Source: Nesterenkonia sphaerica
GTDB taxonomy: Bacteria; Actinomycetota; Actinomycetes; Actinomycetales; Micrococcaceae
Length of the DNA stretch: 64,000 nucleotides
Assembly (NCBI RefSeq): GCF_005771565.1
Contig: NZ_VAWA01000002.1
Span: forward strand, 186,001 to 250,000
Reading direction: 5' to 3'
The notes under the pieces are model-generated. The model ran no database searches and was not told the DNA's origin. It worked only from the letters and a program-made list of their open reading frames with translations. Of this stretch, positions 28,928 through 38,444 are shown piece by piece. The first letter of the stretch is position 1; every line of letters starts with the position of its first letter. The position numbers were made by a program, and so were the translations under genes.

Positions 28928-28974
28928 AAGAAGTGGAGGCTGTCCTTCGTCTCGTATGCGGGCAGTTATCTGGT

Positions 28975-28980
28975 TAGTCT
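28975..28980 (+). promoter_or_regulatory. -10 element for GNAT/CoA-ligase gene
   Basis: TAGTCT followed by seven bases and the ATG at 28988, so the message is probably leaderless or has a one-base leader. Confidence 0.4.
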
Positions 28981-28987
28981 TGATCTT

Positions 28988-31690
28988 ATGGGTGATAAGC
29001 CGAAAGTCAGCGGATATCCGGCCCATTGGGAAGCAGATGTTGTGCTTCGCGATGGGGCAGCGGCGCATCTGCGACCGGTGGGTCCTCAGGACGCGGAGCG
29101 CCTACAGCGGATGCACGCCGCCCAGTCGGAATCGTCCATTTACCTGCGGTACTTCACCTATAAGTCCACTTTGACAGATAAAGAACTCGAACGTTTCACC
29201 AATGTGGATCATGTCCGCCGGGTATCGATGGTAGTCCTGCTCGATGACGAGATCATCGGCGTAGGGGGATTCGACACCATTGGGGACACCACGGAGGCAG
29301 AGGTCTCCTTCAACATCTCGGACCGCCATCAGGGCAGAGGACTGGGGTCGGTGCTGTTGGAGCACCTGGCCGCAGCCGGCCGCGAACGTGGCCTGGAGCG
29401 GTTCTCTGCCGAGGTCCTGCCAGAGAATCGGAAGATGCTCGCGGTCTTCTCCGAAGCCGGCTATGAGGTCCAGCGCAAGTATGAGGACGGGGTGGTGTTG
29501 CTGGAGTTCCCGATCGACCCCACCGACCGCTCCCGGGCTGTGATGGAAGCCCGCGAACACCGGGCGGAAGCCCGCAGCGTGGGGGAGCTGCTGGCCCCCC
29601 AGCATGTGGCGGTCATCGGCGCGTCACGCGAGTACGGCTCCGTGGGCCATCACTTGGTGCAGAACATCATCGAAGGGCGTTTCACCGGCGGCGTGCATTC
29701 GGTTAATCCCGAGGCATTCGAAGTTGCCGGGGCTCCGGCCTTTTCCTCCTTGGCCCACATCAAACAGGACATTGATCTGGCGGTGGTCGCTGTCCCGCCC
29801 GAGGAGCTGCTCGAGGTGGTCGCTGACTGCGGCCGCCGCGGGGTCAAGGGGATGCTTATCGTCACCAGTACCGATACCGACCAGCAGCGAGAAGTGGTGC
29901 GATTGGCGCGCCGGTGGGGGATGCGAGTCATCGGACCAGCCTCCGCAGGGCTGATCAATACCTCGGCGGCCGTCTCGCTTAACGCATCGCTGTCTCCGGT
30001 GATGCCGGTGGCCGGCGGGGTGGGCCTGTTCAGTCAGTCGGCGTCGATGGGGATTTCGCTCTATGCTCAAGCCCACCGTCGGCAGCTGGGCCTTTCGGCA
30101 GTCATCTCAGCTGGCAATCGCGCCGACCTCTCCGGCAATGACGCCATGCAGTACTTCGAGGACGACGACGCCACCCGGGCGGTGGGGATCTACTTGGAGT
30201 CCTTCGGGAATCCGCGGAAGTTCTCACGGATCGCCCGCAGGCTCTCGCTGACCAAACCTGTCGTCGTCGCCACCACCGATCTGATGGGCCACCGCTTGCC
30301 CCCCGGGCACGAGGTGCGCCTCTCCCGGGCTCCGCTGAGCGCCGTGGATGCGATGCTGACCAATTCCGGGGTCATCCAGACGGGCAATCACGACTCGCTG
30401 ATGGATGTCCTGGAGGTGCTGGCGACACAGCCGCTGCCGGTGGGCCATGCCCTGGGCATCCTGTCCAATTCCCCGGCGGTGTCTCGGCTGCTGGCGGATG
30501 CGGGAGAGGCCAACGGACTGAAACCCACCACGGTGATCGGTGATCTGAATCTGGACCAGCCACGGCCTCGAGCAGAGCAGAGTCTCACCACCGCACTGGA
30601 GCAACTCTTTGAGGACGAGGAGGTCGACTCCGTGGCAGTCTGCCTCCAACCCACCATTACCGGAGAGCACCAGGATCATTCCAGGGCCATCTCCCTGACC
30701 GCCCAGAAGTATGCCAAACCGATGGTGATGTCACTGATCGGGACGCTCGACGCCGACGTGCCGCTGAACTACATCGGCCACGCCGGGCCGGTGCTGGAAA
30801 CCTCAGCGCTGCAGCAGGGGGTGCCGATCTTCTCCTCACCGGCGCGATCCATCTCTGCGCTGGCAAAGATCGTGCGCTACCAGACGTGGCGTGCCCAGGG
30901 GGTGGGGGAGACCCTCATACCCGAGGGGCTGGAAGGGACCAAAGCTGCCCGGACCGCGGATGCGCTGCTTTCCGGTTGGCTGGAGAGCGTCGAGGGCGCG
31001 GCCCTGCGCCGACTCACCCAGGCGGAGACTCAGCAGCTACTGGCTCCCTACGGACTCTCGGTGCTGCCGTCGAAGTCCTCAGACACTCCCGACGCAGCCG
31101 CCGCAGCAGCGCAGGAGCTGGGCTATCCGGTGGCGGTGAAGTCCACCAATGTCTATCTCCGCCACAGGCTTGACCTGGGTGGGGTCCAGTTGAACATCGA
31201 TTCGGAAGCAATGCTGCGCCGGGTGATCTCCGATATGCGCCGGCAGCTGGCCAAGTACGGCAGCCCGGGGCTGGAGGTGCAGTCCATGGCCCCCACCGGG
31301 CAAGGTTGCATTGTCCGCGCGATCGAAGATCCCATGATCGGGCCGGTGCTGTCCTTCGGCATGTCCGGAGATGCGGTGGATCTGCTCGACGACTGGGCGC
31401 ACGCGGTCCCTCCGCTGACCGACCGGGACATCTCCCGCCTGCTGGGCACGCCCAAAGCGGCGAAGAAGCTCTTCGGCTACCAGGGCGTGCCCGGTGTCGA
31501 CTTCGACGCACTGGGTGAAACCGTGCAGCGGGTCGCGACGTTGAAGGACAACCACCCTCAGGTAGCCAACATCCAACTCTCTCCGCTGCTGGCCTCTCCG
31601 GAGGGGGTCAGCATCCTCCACGCCACCGTGGATATCGCCAATCCGCAGCAGCGCACCGATTCCGCGCGGCGCGCGATTTCGCGCTACTGA
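28988..31690 (+). CDS. GNAT acetyltransferase fused to acetate-CoA-ligase-like protein
   Basis: A 900-residue fusion. Residues 1 to about 180 are a GNAT domain (ISDRHQGRGLGSVLLEHLA acetyl-CoA loop). A CoA-binding Rossmann domain follows (VAVIGASREYGSVGHH), then succinyl-CoA-ligase-like domains (GVGLFSQSASMG) and a C-terminal ATP-grasp domain (AVKSTNVYLRHRLDLGGVQLNI). Similar proteins of the Pat type acetylate lysines of metabolic enzymes. The His that is phosphorylated in true ADP-forming acetyl-CoA synthetases seems replaced (RLSRAPLSAVDAM), so a regulatory rather than acetate-forming role is likely. Here the GNAT domain is N-terminal, the reverse of Salmonella Pat. Confidence 0.87.
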   Translation: MGDKPKVSGYPAHWEADVVLRDGAAAHLRPVGPQDAERLQRMHAAQSESSIYLRYFTYKSTLTDKELERFTNVDHVRRVSMVVLLDDEIIGVGGFDTIGDTTEAEVSFNISDRHQGRGLGSVLLEHLAAAGRERGLERFSAEVLPENRKMLAVFSEAGYEVQRKYEDGVVLLEFPIDPTDRSRAVMEAREHRAEARSVGELLAPQHVAVIGASREYGSVGHHLVQNIIEGRFTGGVHSVNPEAFEVAGAPAFSSLAHIKQDIDLAVVAVPPEELLEVVADCGRRGVKGMLIVTSTDTDQQREVVRLARRWGMRVIGPASAGLINTSAAVSLNASLSPVMPVAGGVGLFSQSASMGISLYAQAHRRQLGLSAVISAGNRADLSGNDAMQYFEDDDATRAVGIYLESFGNPRKFSRIARRLSLTKPVVVATTDLMGHRLPPGHEVRLSRAPLSAVDAMLTNSGVIQTGNHDSLMDVLEVLATQPLPVGHALGILSNSPAVSRLLADAGEANGLKPTTVIGDLNLDQPRPRAEQSLTTALEQLFEDEEVDSVAVCLQPTITGEHQDHSRAISLTAQKYAKPMVMSLIGTLDADVPLNYIGHAGPVLETSALQQGVPIFSSPARSISALAKIVRYQTWRAQGVGETLIPEGLEGTKAARTADALLSGWLESVEGAALRRLTQAETQQLLAPYGLSVLPSKSSDTPDAAAAAAQELGYPVAVKSTNVYLRHRLDLGGVQLNIDSEAMLRRVISDMRRQLAKYGSPGLEVQSMAPTGQGCIVRAIEDPMIGPVLSFGMSGDAVDLLDDWAHAVPPLTDRDISRLLGTPKAAKKLFGYQGVPGVDFDALGETVQRVATLKDNHPQVANIQLSPLLASPEGVSILHATVDIANPQQRTDSARRAISRY

Positions 31691-31700
31691 ACGTGGGAGC

Positions 31701-32738
31701 TCACAGGACCCCGCCGGTCCGTTCCACGTGTCTGGCGAGATTGTCCAGTCCTTGGTCGATGCTCACCCGAGGCGCCCAGTCGAGCACCGTGCGAGTATGC
31801 CGCTGATCGAACCAGTGGGCGGTGGAGAGCTGCTCTGCCAGGAATTTGGTCATCGGCGGCTCGTCGTCGTGCGGCCCGGTCATTGCCCAGACCTTCTCCA
31901 CCACAGACCCCGCCGCTTTGGCTAGACCAGGGGGTACCCGCAGCGACGGTCGGCGGGCACCACCGGCTTCGGCGATCCCCATCATCAGCTCACCGATTGG
32001 TCGGGGTTCTCCGTTGGTGACCACCAGTCGGCGGTCAGCGGCGGGCAGCGCCGCAATCTGAGGAAGGCGGCGCAGTCCTGCGACAAAGGCGTCAACTGCG
32101 TTGTCGATGTAGAGAGTGTCGACCAGGGCGGCTCCGGTGCCCAACAACGGCAGCCGGCCGGCCTTGGCTCGGTCAACGATGCGTTTGGTCAGCTGTCCGT
32201 CGCCGGGGCCCCACACCAGGTGAGGCCGCATGATGAGGACGTTGATGCCCACCGAGCCGCGGGCTTCGGCAATCAGCTCCGCTTCCGCTTTGGTCCGCGC
32301 ATAGTGGCCGACGGCGTGTTCAGGGTCGGCGACTCCTGCCTGCGCGCCGACAAGTGAGCTTCCGGAATGGGCGACTGAAGGCGAGGACACATGCAGCACA
32401 TTGTCCACCCCCGCCGCCCACGCGGCGTTGAAGAGGTGTTCGGTGCCCAGAATGTTGATCCGGTCGAAGTCTTCCCGGGGACCGGACACCGAGACTTTGG
32501 CGGCCATATGAATGATGGCATCCTGACCTTCCACCGCCTCCTGCACAGCGTGGGCATCGGTGAGCGATCCGCGGACCTCGCGGACCTCCGGCAGTGCGGA
32601 GGCACTGCGCTGGAAGGTGGTCACCTGGTAGCCCAGTGCGGCCAGCCGGGCGGCGACGCTTCGTCCCAGCAGACCGGAGGCCCCCGTGACCAGAACTCGG
32701 GACGGGGGGAGGACCTCAGCGGGAAGTGAGCGTGTCAT
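31701..32738 (-). CDS. oleD: OleD, NAD(P)H-dependent 2-alkyl-3-ketoacid reductase
   Basis: A 345-residue extended SDR. The cofactor motif is VTGASGLLGRS at about residues 17-27 and the catalytic pair lies in HYARTKAEAEL. In long-chain olefin synthesis OleD reduces the beta-keto acid from OleA to a beta-hydroxy acid. The assignment rests mainly on the operon: oleA, the oleBC fusion and this gene overlap successively, with a 4-bp ATGA overlap here. The start at 32738 follows from that overlap; an upstream ATG would run 43 bp into oleBC. Confidence 0.87.
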   Translation of the reverse strand: MTRSLPAEVLPPSRVLVTGASGLLGRSVAARLAALGYQVTTFQRSASALPEVREVRGSLTDAHAVQEAVEGQDAIIHMAAKVSVSGPREDFDRINILGTEHLFNAAWAAGVDNVLHVSSPSVAHSGSSLVGAQAGVADPEHAVGHYARTKAEAELIAEARGSVGINVLIMRPHLVWGPGDGQLTKRIVDRAKAGRLPLLGTGAALVDTLYIDNAVDAFVAGLRRLPQIAALPAADRRLVVTNGEPRPIGELMMGIAEAGGARRPSLRVPPGLAKAAGSVVEKVWAMTGPHDDEPPMTKFLAEQLSTAHWFDQRHTRTVLDWAPRVSIDQGLDNLARHVERTGGVL

Positions 32739-35464
32739 GGTGCTGCCGCCCTCTCGCCGGCCAGCACGGCTTCGGCCCACGCAGCCAGAGCGGTGCGGTC
32801 AATCTTGGAATTGTGCCGGATGTCGGTGGGAAGGCTGTCCACCACTAACACCGCGGCCACTACGACGTCGCCCACTGCGTTGCGTACCGCACGGCTCACC
32901 TCCGGCACAGCCAGCGGGGAAGCCCCCACGGAGAGGCTGCACCCGGGGGCGGGCTCAAGGATGACGACGACGGCTTGGGTTCCGCGCGGGCCCACGCCAA
33001 CGGCTGCTGAACGTGACACCTCCGTCAGCGCGTCCACTGCGGTTTCGACGACTCCGGGACCGATAGGGCCTGCAGGCGTGGTGATGACATGGTGGAGCCT
33101 GCCCTGGATCCATAGCCTGCCAGAGGTGTCGAAGTGGCCGATATCCCCGGTGCGGTGCCACAGCAGCCCGCGGTGCCGGTCACGGCGGGACTCCCGGTCG
33201 GTGAGCCACAGGCGGTCGTAGCCCGCCTTCAGGTGCGCCGCGGAGACCACGATCTCACTGAGCACACCGGGCGCGTTGTCCGGATCGCTGAGGTCTTCTG
33301 CCGCTCTGCCGAGCTCGTCCAGCGGCGCCACGGCGAACTCCACCCCCTCGACAGGTTGGCCCACACAGACGCCGTGCTGCTGGGTTTCCTTTGCGGTGTG
33401 AATCCGTTCTCGGGTGATGTCGGTCTGCAGCAGCCCTTCGGTCATCCCGTACGGGGTGTGCAGCTCGGCCTCGGGAAACAGCTGCTGCACCTGGTCCAGC
33501 AGTTCCACCGGCACGGGGGCCCCGGCGGAGAGCACGAGCCGGATCCGGCGCAGTGCCGCGGTCTGCTCGGCGGTCAGCTCCTCGGAAGTGGCCACCACGT
33601 TGGCCAGTGCTGCAGGGGAGCCGAAAAACATGGTGGCCTCCCCGGCTGCGGCGGCCGAAGCCACGGCGCGGGCGGTCAGGGTGGCGGGTTTGGTGACCGT
33701 CATATCCGGGGTCACCGACGTCGCCCCAATGGCGGGTCCCAACAGGGCGAAGGGAGCGAAGCCAGCGATCAGGGACGACCCCGGGTGGACCGCGAAGGTA
33801 CGCCGCAGCAGCGCCACCAGAGCACCGAGCCGACTGTGGGTGTAGATCACGCCTTTGGCCGGACCGGTGGAGCCGGAGGTGAACAGGATGGCCGCCGCTG
33901 CCTCCGGGCCCGGTACCGGGATCTCCTGCAATGCGTGTGAGGTCCCGCGGCGCAGCAGCCGCTCCACCGACGCCTCGGCGCGGACGAGTCGTGCTGTTCG
34001 GGGGCCCAGGGCCTGCACGCTGATCCGCCGGCCGGGCCAGTGCAGGGCCCTGGCCACGGCAAGGCCGGGTTTTTCCCCGATGACCCAATCGGGCCAGGCG
34101 CTGCGGACAGCCCGGGTCATGCCCTTCAGCCCTAGGCCGGCGTCAGCGACCACGGCCACTGCTCCGAGCCGCAGGCAAGCGTAGAGAATGGCGGTCAGCT
34201 GGTTTCCCGGCTGCACCAGCAGGCTCACCCGATCGCCGCTGCGCATGCCTTGTTCGTAGAACCCGGTGGCCAGCGAGTCGACCTGCGACTTCAGCTGCGC
34301 CCACGTAAGTTGGTCTGTCCCATCGGCTGCCAGCTGCACCACAGCGGGGGAGTCGCGCCGCCACGAGACCGCCATCTGCTCCAGCTGCTGGTGCAGCCCG
34401 GTGCTGGCTTCGGCTGCCGGAGCTGAGGCTGCGCTGTCTGCAGCGGTGGTGTGAAATGTGTCACCCAACCAGGTGAAAAGCACCTTCGCAATGTCGCGGT
34501 CCTCTGCCAGCAGGTGCCCGGCTCCCTCGAAGCGGTGCAGGTCAGCCTCTGGGAGGCGGTCCATGAGGTCGTGGAGATAGCGGTCCCGGAAGACGGGATC
34601 TTTGGGGCCCCACATCAGTAACGCGGGTTTGTTCCACCGGCGCAGTCCCGCTGAATACTCGTCGAGTACCGGCCGCGAGGCGTGGTCGGCGGCGGCGGGA
34701 ATGTCAGCGACGAATCCGCCGATGCCACCCCGGCCGTAGCGGGAGACGTACGGAGCGCGGTACGCTGCGGCCACTTCCTGGGGCAATCCACCCTCGGCCA
34801 GGCCCAGCGTCACCCGAAGGAAGGCGTCGCTGAGCACCGTGGAGCTGGGCAGCACCCCGGGGGCCATTGCGGCACGCAGCGCCGGCGGCACCGACTCCTG
34901 CACCGGGTGGTCCACGGCAGTGTTGAGTGTGACCACGGCGTCCACCACGGCGCTGTTGCGCACCGCCCAGGCCAGGGAGATGGTGCCGCCCCAGTCGTGG
35001 CCGAGCGTCACCACTGGCTGGTCGGTGTCAATGTTCAGCGCCTCGCCCAGCGCGTCGAGGTCGTCAAGTCGCTGGCCGAACCTTCGGTAGCTGGAGGCTT
35101 CCGGGGACGGCGGCTCGGGGTGAGCCAGCCGGTCGGAGAACCCCATATCCAGCTGATCCGGCGCGATCACCCTCCAGGCAGCATGCGGCCCAGCCTGCTC
35201 CACGGAGGCCTCCAGAACCCCTCGCCACAGGTAGGACCAGGTGGGGTTGCCGTGCACGGCGAGGATGGTTCCGGTGGGTCGGATGCCGCGAGCCTCCAGC
35301 ACCGGACCGGTGTCCAGGACGTGAAAAATGTGCTCGCCGTCAGAGGACTGGGTGGTGACCAGGCGGGACCAGTGCGAGTCCAGACCCGGCAGCGGCGTCG
35401 TTGTCAGCGTGTCCGCGGGAAGGCGCGCACTCCGGGCCGGGAGGGGACGCCACCAGTTCACCAT
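32735..35464 (-). CDS. oleBC: OleBC fusion: beta-lactone decarboxylase plus beta-lactone synthetase
   Basis: A 909-residue two-domain protein. Residues about 1-340 are an alpha/beta hydrolase of the haloalkane-dehalogenase type, with HGNPTWSYLWRG and the nucleophile Asp157 in LGHDWGGT. This matches OleB, which expels CO2 from the beta-lactone to give the cis-olefin. From about 370 onward is an AMP-forming ligase-like domain with AILFTSGSTGPAKGV and YGMTEGLLQT, matching OleC, which forms the beta-lactone. Such a fusion is known in Micrococcus-like actinobacteria. It overlaps oleA by 7 bp and oleD by 4 bp. Confidence 0.92.
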   Translation of the reverse strand: MVNWWRPLPARSARLPADTLTTTPLPGLDSHWSRLVTTQSSDGEHIFHVLDTGPVLEARGIRPTGTILAVHGNPTWSYLWRGVLEASVEQAGPHAAWRVIAPDQLDMGFSDRLAHPEPPSPEASSYRRFGQRLDDLDALGEALNIDTDQPVVTLGHDWGGTISLAWAVRNSAVVDAVVTLNTAVDHPVQESVPPALRAAMAPGVLPSSTVLSDAFLRVTLGLAEGGLPQEVAAAYRAPYVSRYGRGGIGGFVADIPAAADHASRPVLDEYSAGLRRWNKPALLMWGPKDPVFRDRYLHDLMDRLPEADLHRFEGAGHLLAEDRDIAKVLFTWLGDTFHTTAADSAASAPAAEASTGLHQQLEQMAVSWRRDSPAVVQLAADGTDQLTWAQLKSQVDSLATGFYEQGMRSGDRVSLLVQPGNQLTAILYACLRLGAVAVVADAGLGLKGMTRAVRSAWPDWVIGEKPGLAVARALHWPGRRISVQALGPRTARLVRAEASVERLLRRGTSHALQEIPVPGPEAAAAILFTSGSTGPAKGVIYTHSRLGALVALLRRTFAVHPGSSLIAGFAPFALLGPAIGATSVTPDMTVTKPATLTARAVASAAAAGEATMFFGSPAALANVVATSEELTAEQTAALRRIRLVLSAGAPVPVELLDQVQQLFPEAELHTPYGMTEGLLQTDITRERIHTAKETQQHGVCVGQPVEGVEFAVAPLDELGRAAEDLSDPDNAPGVLSEIVVSAAHLKAGYDRLWLTDRESRRDRHRGLLWHRTGDIGHFDTSGRLWIQGRLHHVITTPAGPIGPGVVETAVDALTEVSRSAAVGVGPRGTQAVVVILEPAPGCSLSVGASPLAVPEVSRAVRNAVGDVVVAAVLVVDSLPTDIRHNSKIDRTALAAWAEAVLAGERAAAP

Positions 35465-36507
35465 TGGATCTCAACCATGGCGGTGTTGAGCCCTGAGCCG
35501 ACCCCCATGCACAACACCCGGGCTCCTGCGGACAAACTGCCGGCATCCGCTTCGCGGGCGAGAGTGATCGGCAGGGAAGCCGGGCCCACATTGCCGAGTT
35601 CGGGATAGGTCACCGGCACACGCTTCTTGTCGAGCTTGGCGGCCTTGATGATCGAGGAGGTGTGCAGCTGGGAGACCTGATGGGTGACGTAGGAGTCCAT
35701 CTGCTGCCAGTCGAAGTGTGCCTTGGCGTCCTTCCAGGCATCCATGACCAATTCCAGACCTCCATCCAGCAGCCCGCGGGCGTCGGTGAACATCCCCCGG
35801 TGGTCGCCGACGCAGAGGCCGTGGTGCTGGGTGGCCGCACGGGTGACTCCGCCGATGATCCGGTGCCCTTCCGGGTGTGCATCAGCCGGGCCGACCACCG
35901 CGGCGGCGGCACCGCAGCCCAGCGTCAGCGAGGCGAACTCGCTCATGAAATCCTCGCGGGAGAGGCCCTCCTCCAGGGAGTTGATCCGGGCGATGGTGGC
36001 GTCCTGGACCTTACGCGCGTCTTCGCCATTGACAATCAGCACGTACTTGACCTGACCGGCATCAATAAGGGAGCTGGCCAGCGTGATGGCGTTGACGAAT
36101 CCCAGACAGGCGTTGGTGATGTCAAAGTTCATGGCCGAACTCGGCAGCCCTAAGTCATGGTGCAGGCCCACGGCCACCGAGGGCTCCAGGTGCTCTCGGC
36201 TGACTGAGGTGTTGATCATCATCGACACCTCAGCGGGGTTCACGCCCGCGGCGTCGAGGGCTTTGCGCCCCGCTTGGACCGTTCCGGCACGTACATCACC
36301 ATCTGCGCGCCAGTTCCGCCGGGCGCGCACACCGGCCACCCGCTGCAGCAGACCGGTGGGCAGCCTGAGTCTCTTCAGAGCGTCGGCGAGCCGCTGATCA
36401 AGCTGTTTGGAGGTCAGCACCTCCGGCGCCTCAACCTCGGCTACGGACAGCAGCGCGGCATTGCGGTGATGGAATGTCGCGTTTCCGTCGCTCTGGTATT
36501 CAAGCAC
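35458..36507 (-). CDS. oleA: OleA, acyl-CoA head-to-head condensing thiolase
   Basis: A FabH-like thiolase of about 349 residues that joins two fatty acyl-CoAs to a beta-keto acid, the first step of olefin synthesis. The catalytic Cys sits in DITNACLGFVNAI (about Cys134), with His in YVTHQVSQLH and Asn in PELGNVGPASLP. I choose GTG at 36507 as start: family similarity begins at DGNATFHHRNAALL, and GATAAT lies exactly six bases upstream, predicting a leaderless message. An ATG at 36582 would add 25 unconserved residues and run almost into the divergent gene. Confidence 0.92.
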   Translation of the reverse strand: MLEYQSDGNATFHHRNAALLSVAEVEAPEVLTSKQLDQRLADALKRLRLPTGLLQRVAGVRARRNWRADGDVRAGTVQAGRKALDAAGVNPAEVSMMINTSVSREHLEPSVAVGLHHDLGLPSSAMNFDITNACLGFVNAITLASSLIDAGQVKYVLIVNGEDARKVQDATIARINSLEEGLSREDFMSEFASLTLGCGAAAAVVGPADAHPEGHRIIGGVTRAATQHHGLCVGDHRGMFTDARGLLDGGLELVMDAWKDAKAHFDWQQMDSYVTHQVSQLHTSSIIKAAKLDKKRVPVTYPELGNVGPASLPITLAREADAGSLSAGARVLCMGVGSGLNTAMVEIQW

Positions 36508-36513
36508 CGGTCC

Positions 36514-36519
36514 ATTATC
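36514..36519 (-). promoter_or_regulatory. -10 element of leaderless oleABCD promoter
   Basis: GATAAT on the minus strand, six bases before GTG 36507. A weak TTCGCA lies 18 bases upstream. Confidence 0.45.
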
Positions 36520-36599
36520 CAGAATCCGGCAGTCAGCTGCGAATCGAAACCTGGGGGCTGCGGAAATGCGCAGGGCCGCCAACGATACTATGGAGGGCT

Positions 36600-37214
36600 A
36601 TGGGCACATCCACTGTCTCTCTGAAAGAGGCCATCGACCGCGGCGGGTTTTATCCGACCCTGGTCCACCACACCGTAACGGAGGCCCTCGACGGCCGTCC
36701 CCCCGAACAGCAGATCGTTCACGTTGACACCCATTTCGACTTCGAAGAGGTCCACCGGCACATCACAGTCCTGGTCCTGGCTGAAGACGTCATGGTGGTC
36801 GCGCACCTGGACGACCATGACGCTGAGGAGGACCGCCCGTTTCAGCATGAGGACTCCGGTCCCTCCGGTCCCTCGGAGGTCGTGGCACGCATCTCCACTG
36901 AAGTCGTTCCGGTGGTGCGGCTGCGCTCCCTGATTCTCTCGGAGGTTCACCGCCGTCCCGATGAGTTCCGTCCCGACCGCGGCCTTGCCGAGGTGTCGCT
37001 GAACATCAACTGGACCGGCAGCGCCCGGTTTGATGCGATGCCGGCAGACTGCGGCAATCCGGAGTGCGTGGCCGATCACGGGGAGACTGGCACGGTGGTC
37101 CCTGAAGATGTCAGCCTGCGCATCGCCGCGACCGCTGAGGGTGACACCGCGGTGGATGAGGCGCGCAGCTTTGTGCGGGCCCTGCGCCGAGCCACCGTGA
37201 AGTACTCACGCTGA
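36600..37214 (+). CDS. DUF5998 family protein
   Basis: A 204-residue soluble protein with no membrane segment or known catalytic motif. The ending SFVRALRRATVKYSR and the internal HVDTHFDFEEVHRHITVLVL segment match the actinobacterial DUF5998 family as I know it. It is followed after two bases by a phosphodiesterase-like gene, an arrangement kept in many actinobacteria together with sepH. Function unknown. The ATG has a purine run GGAGGG immediately before it and TACTAT eight bases upstream, so a very short leader is likely. Confidence 0.78.
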   Translation: MGTSTVSLKEAIDRGGFYPTLVHHTVTEALDGRPPEQQIVHVDTHFDFEEVHRHITVLVLAEDVMVVAHLDDHDAEEDRPFQHEDSGPSGPSEVVARISTEVVPVVRLRSLILSEVHRRPDEFRPDRGLAEVSLNINWTGSARFDAMPADCGNPECVADHGETGTVVPEDVSLRIAATAEGDTAVDEARSFVRALRRATVKYSR

Positions 37215-37216
37215 GG

Positions 37217-38428
37217 GTGCCGATGAGTTCCGTGCCGCTGCCCCCAGAGAGCGCCGGGGGGCATCTGCGGCATGTGATGACCTCGGCCGCCGCTGCGCTG
37301 GGGGTGGAGCCTTTCACTGATCGGCTTGGCCTCCCGCCGGCCAGCATCGCCGTGGTGGTGTTGGCCGACGGGCTGGGTGACCAGCTTCTGGCGGCGCACT
37401 CCGGGCACGCGCGGTTCCTGGCCTCCGCCTGGCGGAACCCCCGCGCTGCCCAGGTTCTGGACACCGGAGCACCGACCACCACGGCGGCCTCACTGGCCAG
37501 CCTCGGCACCGGTCTGGCCACCGGCCAGCACGGCTTGGTCGGCTATGACGTCTTCGCACCTGAACTGGGCCGAGTGGTCAACATGCTGGGTCAGTGGGAC
37601 CACGACCTTGATCCACTCCAGTGGCAGCCCCATCCCACCGTGTTTGAGCGTGCCGCTGCTTCCGGGGTGCGGGTCGTGACCTCCTCGCGGCCACAGTTCC
37701 GTGACTCTGCCTTGACGCACGCGGCCCTGCGAGGGGGCGACTTTGCCGGCGCGCAGGCCCTGGAGCAGCGGTTCGCCCTGGCAGCGGACTGGATCCGCAG
37801 CCACCGCCCTGGCCCAGGGAGGCTGCAGCGCGGGCGCGCTGATCCGCTGCTGGTGTACCTTTACGTCGACGAGCTGGATAAGACCGGTCACCGCACCGGG
37901 GCAGGGTCCGATGCATGGCTCACAGCTTTGGAGGCCCTCGACGCTGCAGCGTCACGGTTCTGCCAGAGGCTCGCCCACGATTTCGGGCAGCAGGTCACCG
38001 TGCTGCTCACCGCCGATCACGGGATGGTCAATATCGCTGAAGAGTTCCGGATCGACTTCAGCGCGCGCACTGACCTCTTGGCTGGTGTGGCGCACACCGG
38101 CGGCGAGCCTCGTTTTCTGCACCTCTACGCGGCTCAGGGAGCCCACCCGGAGGGCATCGCGGATCGCTGGCGGGACGCCTACGGCGAGCAGGCCTGGGTG
38201 CTGACTCGGCAGGAGGCGATCGCCAAGGGGTGGTTCGGCACCGTGGAGGAGCAGGTGGGTGATCGCATCGGTGACGTGCTAGTCGCGGCGCACGCCCCGC
38301 TGGCGCTGTTCCACACCACACGGACCGGCCCGGGGCCGCTGAAGATGGTGGGCCAGCACGGTTCGCTCACTGAGGCTGAGCGGCGGGTGCCGCTGCTGGA
38401 GCTCACCGGCCGGGGATTCGTCAGCTGA
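37217..38428 (+). CDS. Alkaline phosphatase superfamily nucleotide pyrophosphatase/phosphodiesterase
   Basis: A protein of about 400 residues with the type I phosphodiesterase fold. Metal-site elements are VVVLADGLGDQLL, the nucleophile Thr in the APTTTAASLASLGTG stretch, LYVDELDKTGHRTG, LTADHGMVN, and a C-terminal GQHGSLT. The family hydrolyses phosphodiester or nucleotide substrates with two zinc ions; no signal peptide is visible, so it should be cytoplasmic. It starts at GTG 37217 or ATG 37223, right behind the DUF5998 gene. Confidence 0.85.
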   Translation: MPMSSVPLPPESAGGHLRHVMTSAAAALGVEPFTDRLGLPPASIAVVVLADGLGDQLLAAHSGHARFLASAWRNPRAAQVLDTGAPTTTAASLASLGTGLATGQHGLVGYDVFAPELGRVVNMLGQWDHDLDPLQWQPHPTVFERAAASGVRVVTSSRPQFRDSALTHAALRGGDFAGAQALEQRFALAADWIRSHRPGPGRLQRGRADPLLVYLYVDELDKTGHRTGAGSDAWLTALEALDAAASRFCQRLAHDFGQQVTVLLTADHGMVNIAEEFRIDFSARTDLLAGVAHTGGEPRFLHLYAAQGAHPEGIADRWRDAYGEQAWVLTRQEAIAKGWFGTVEEQVGDRIGDVLVAAHAPLALFHTTRTGPGPLKMVGQHGSLTEAERRVPLLELTGRGFVS

Positions 38429-38444
38429 AAAACCTCAAGGGGGC

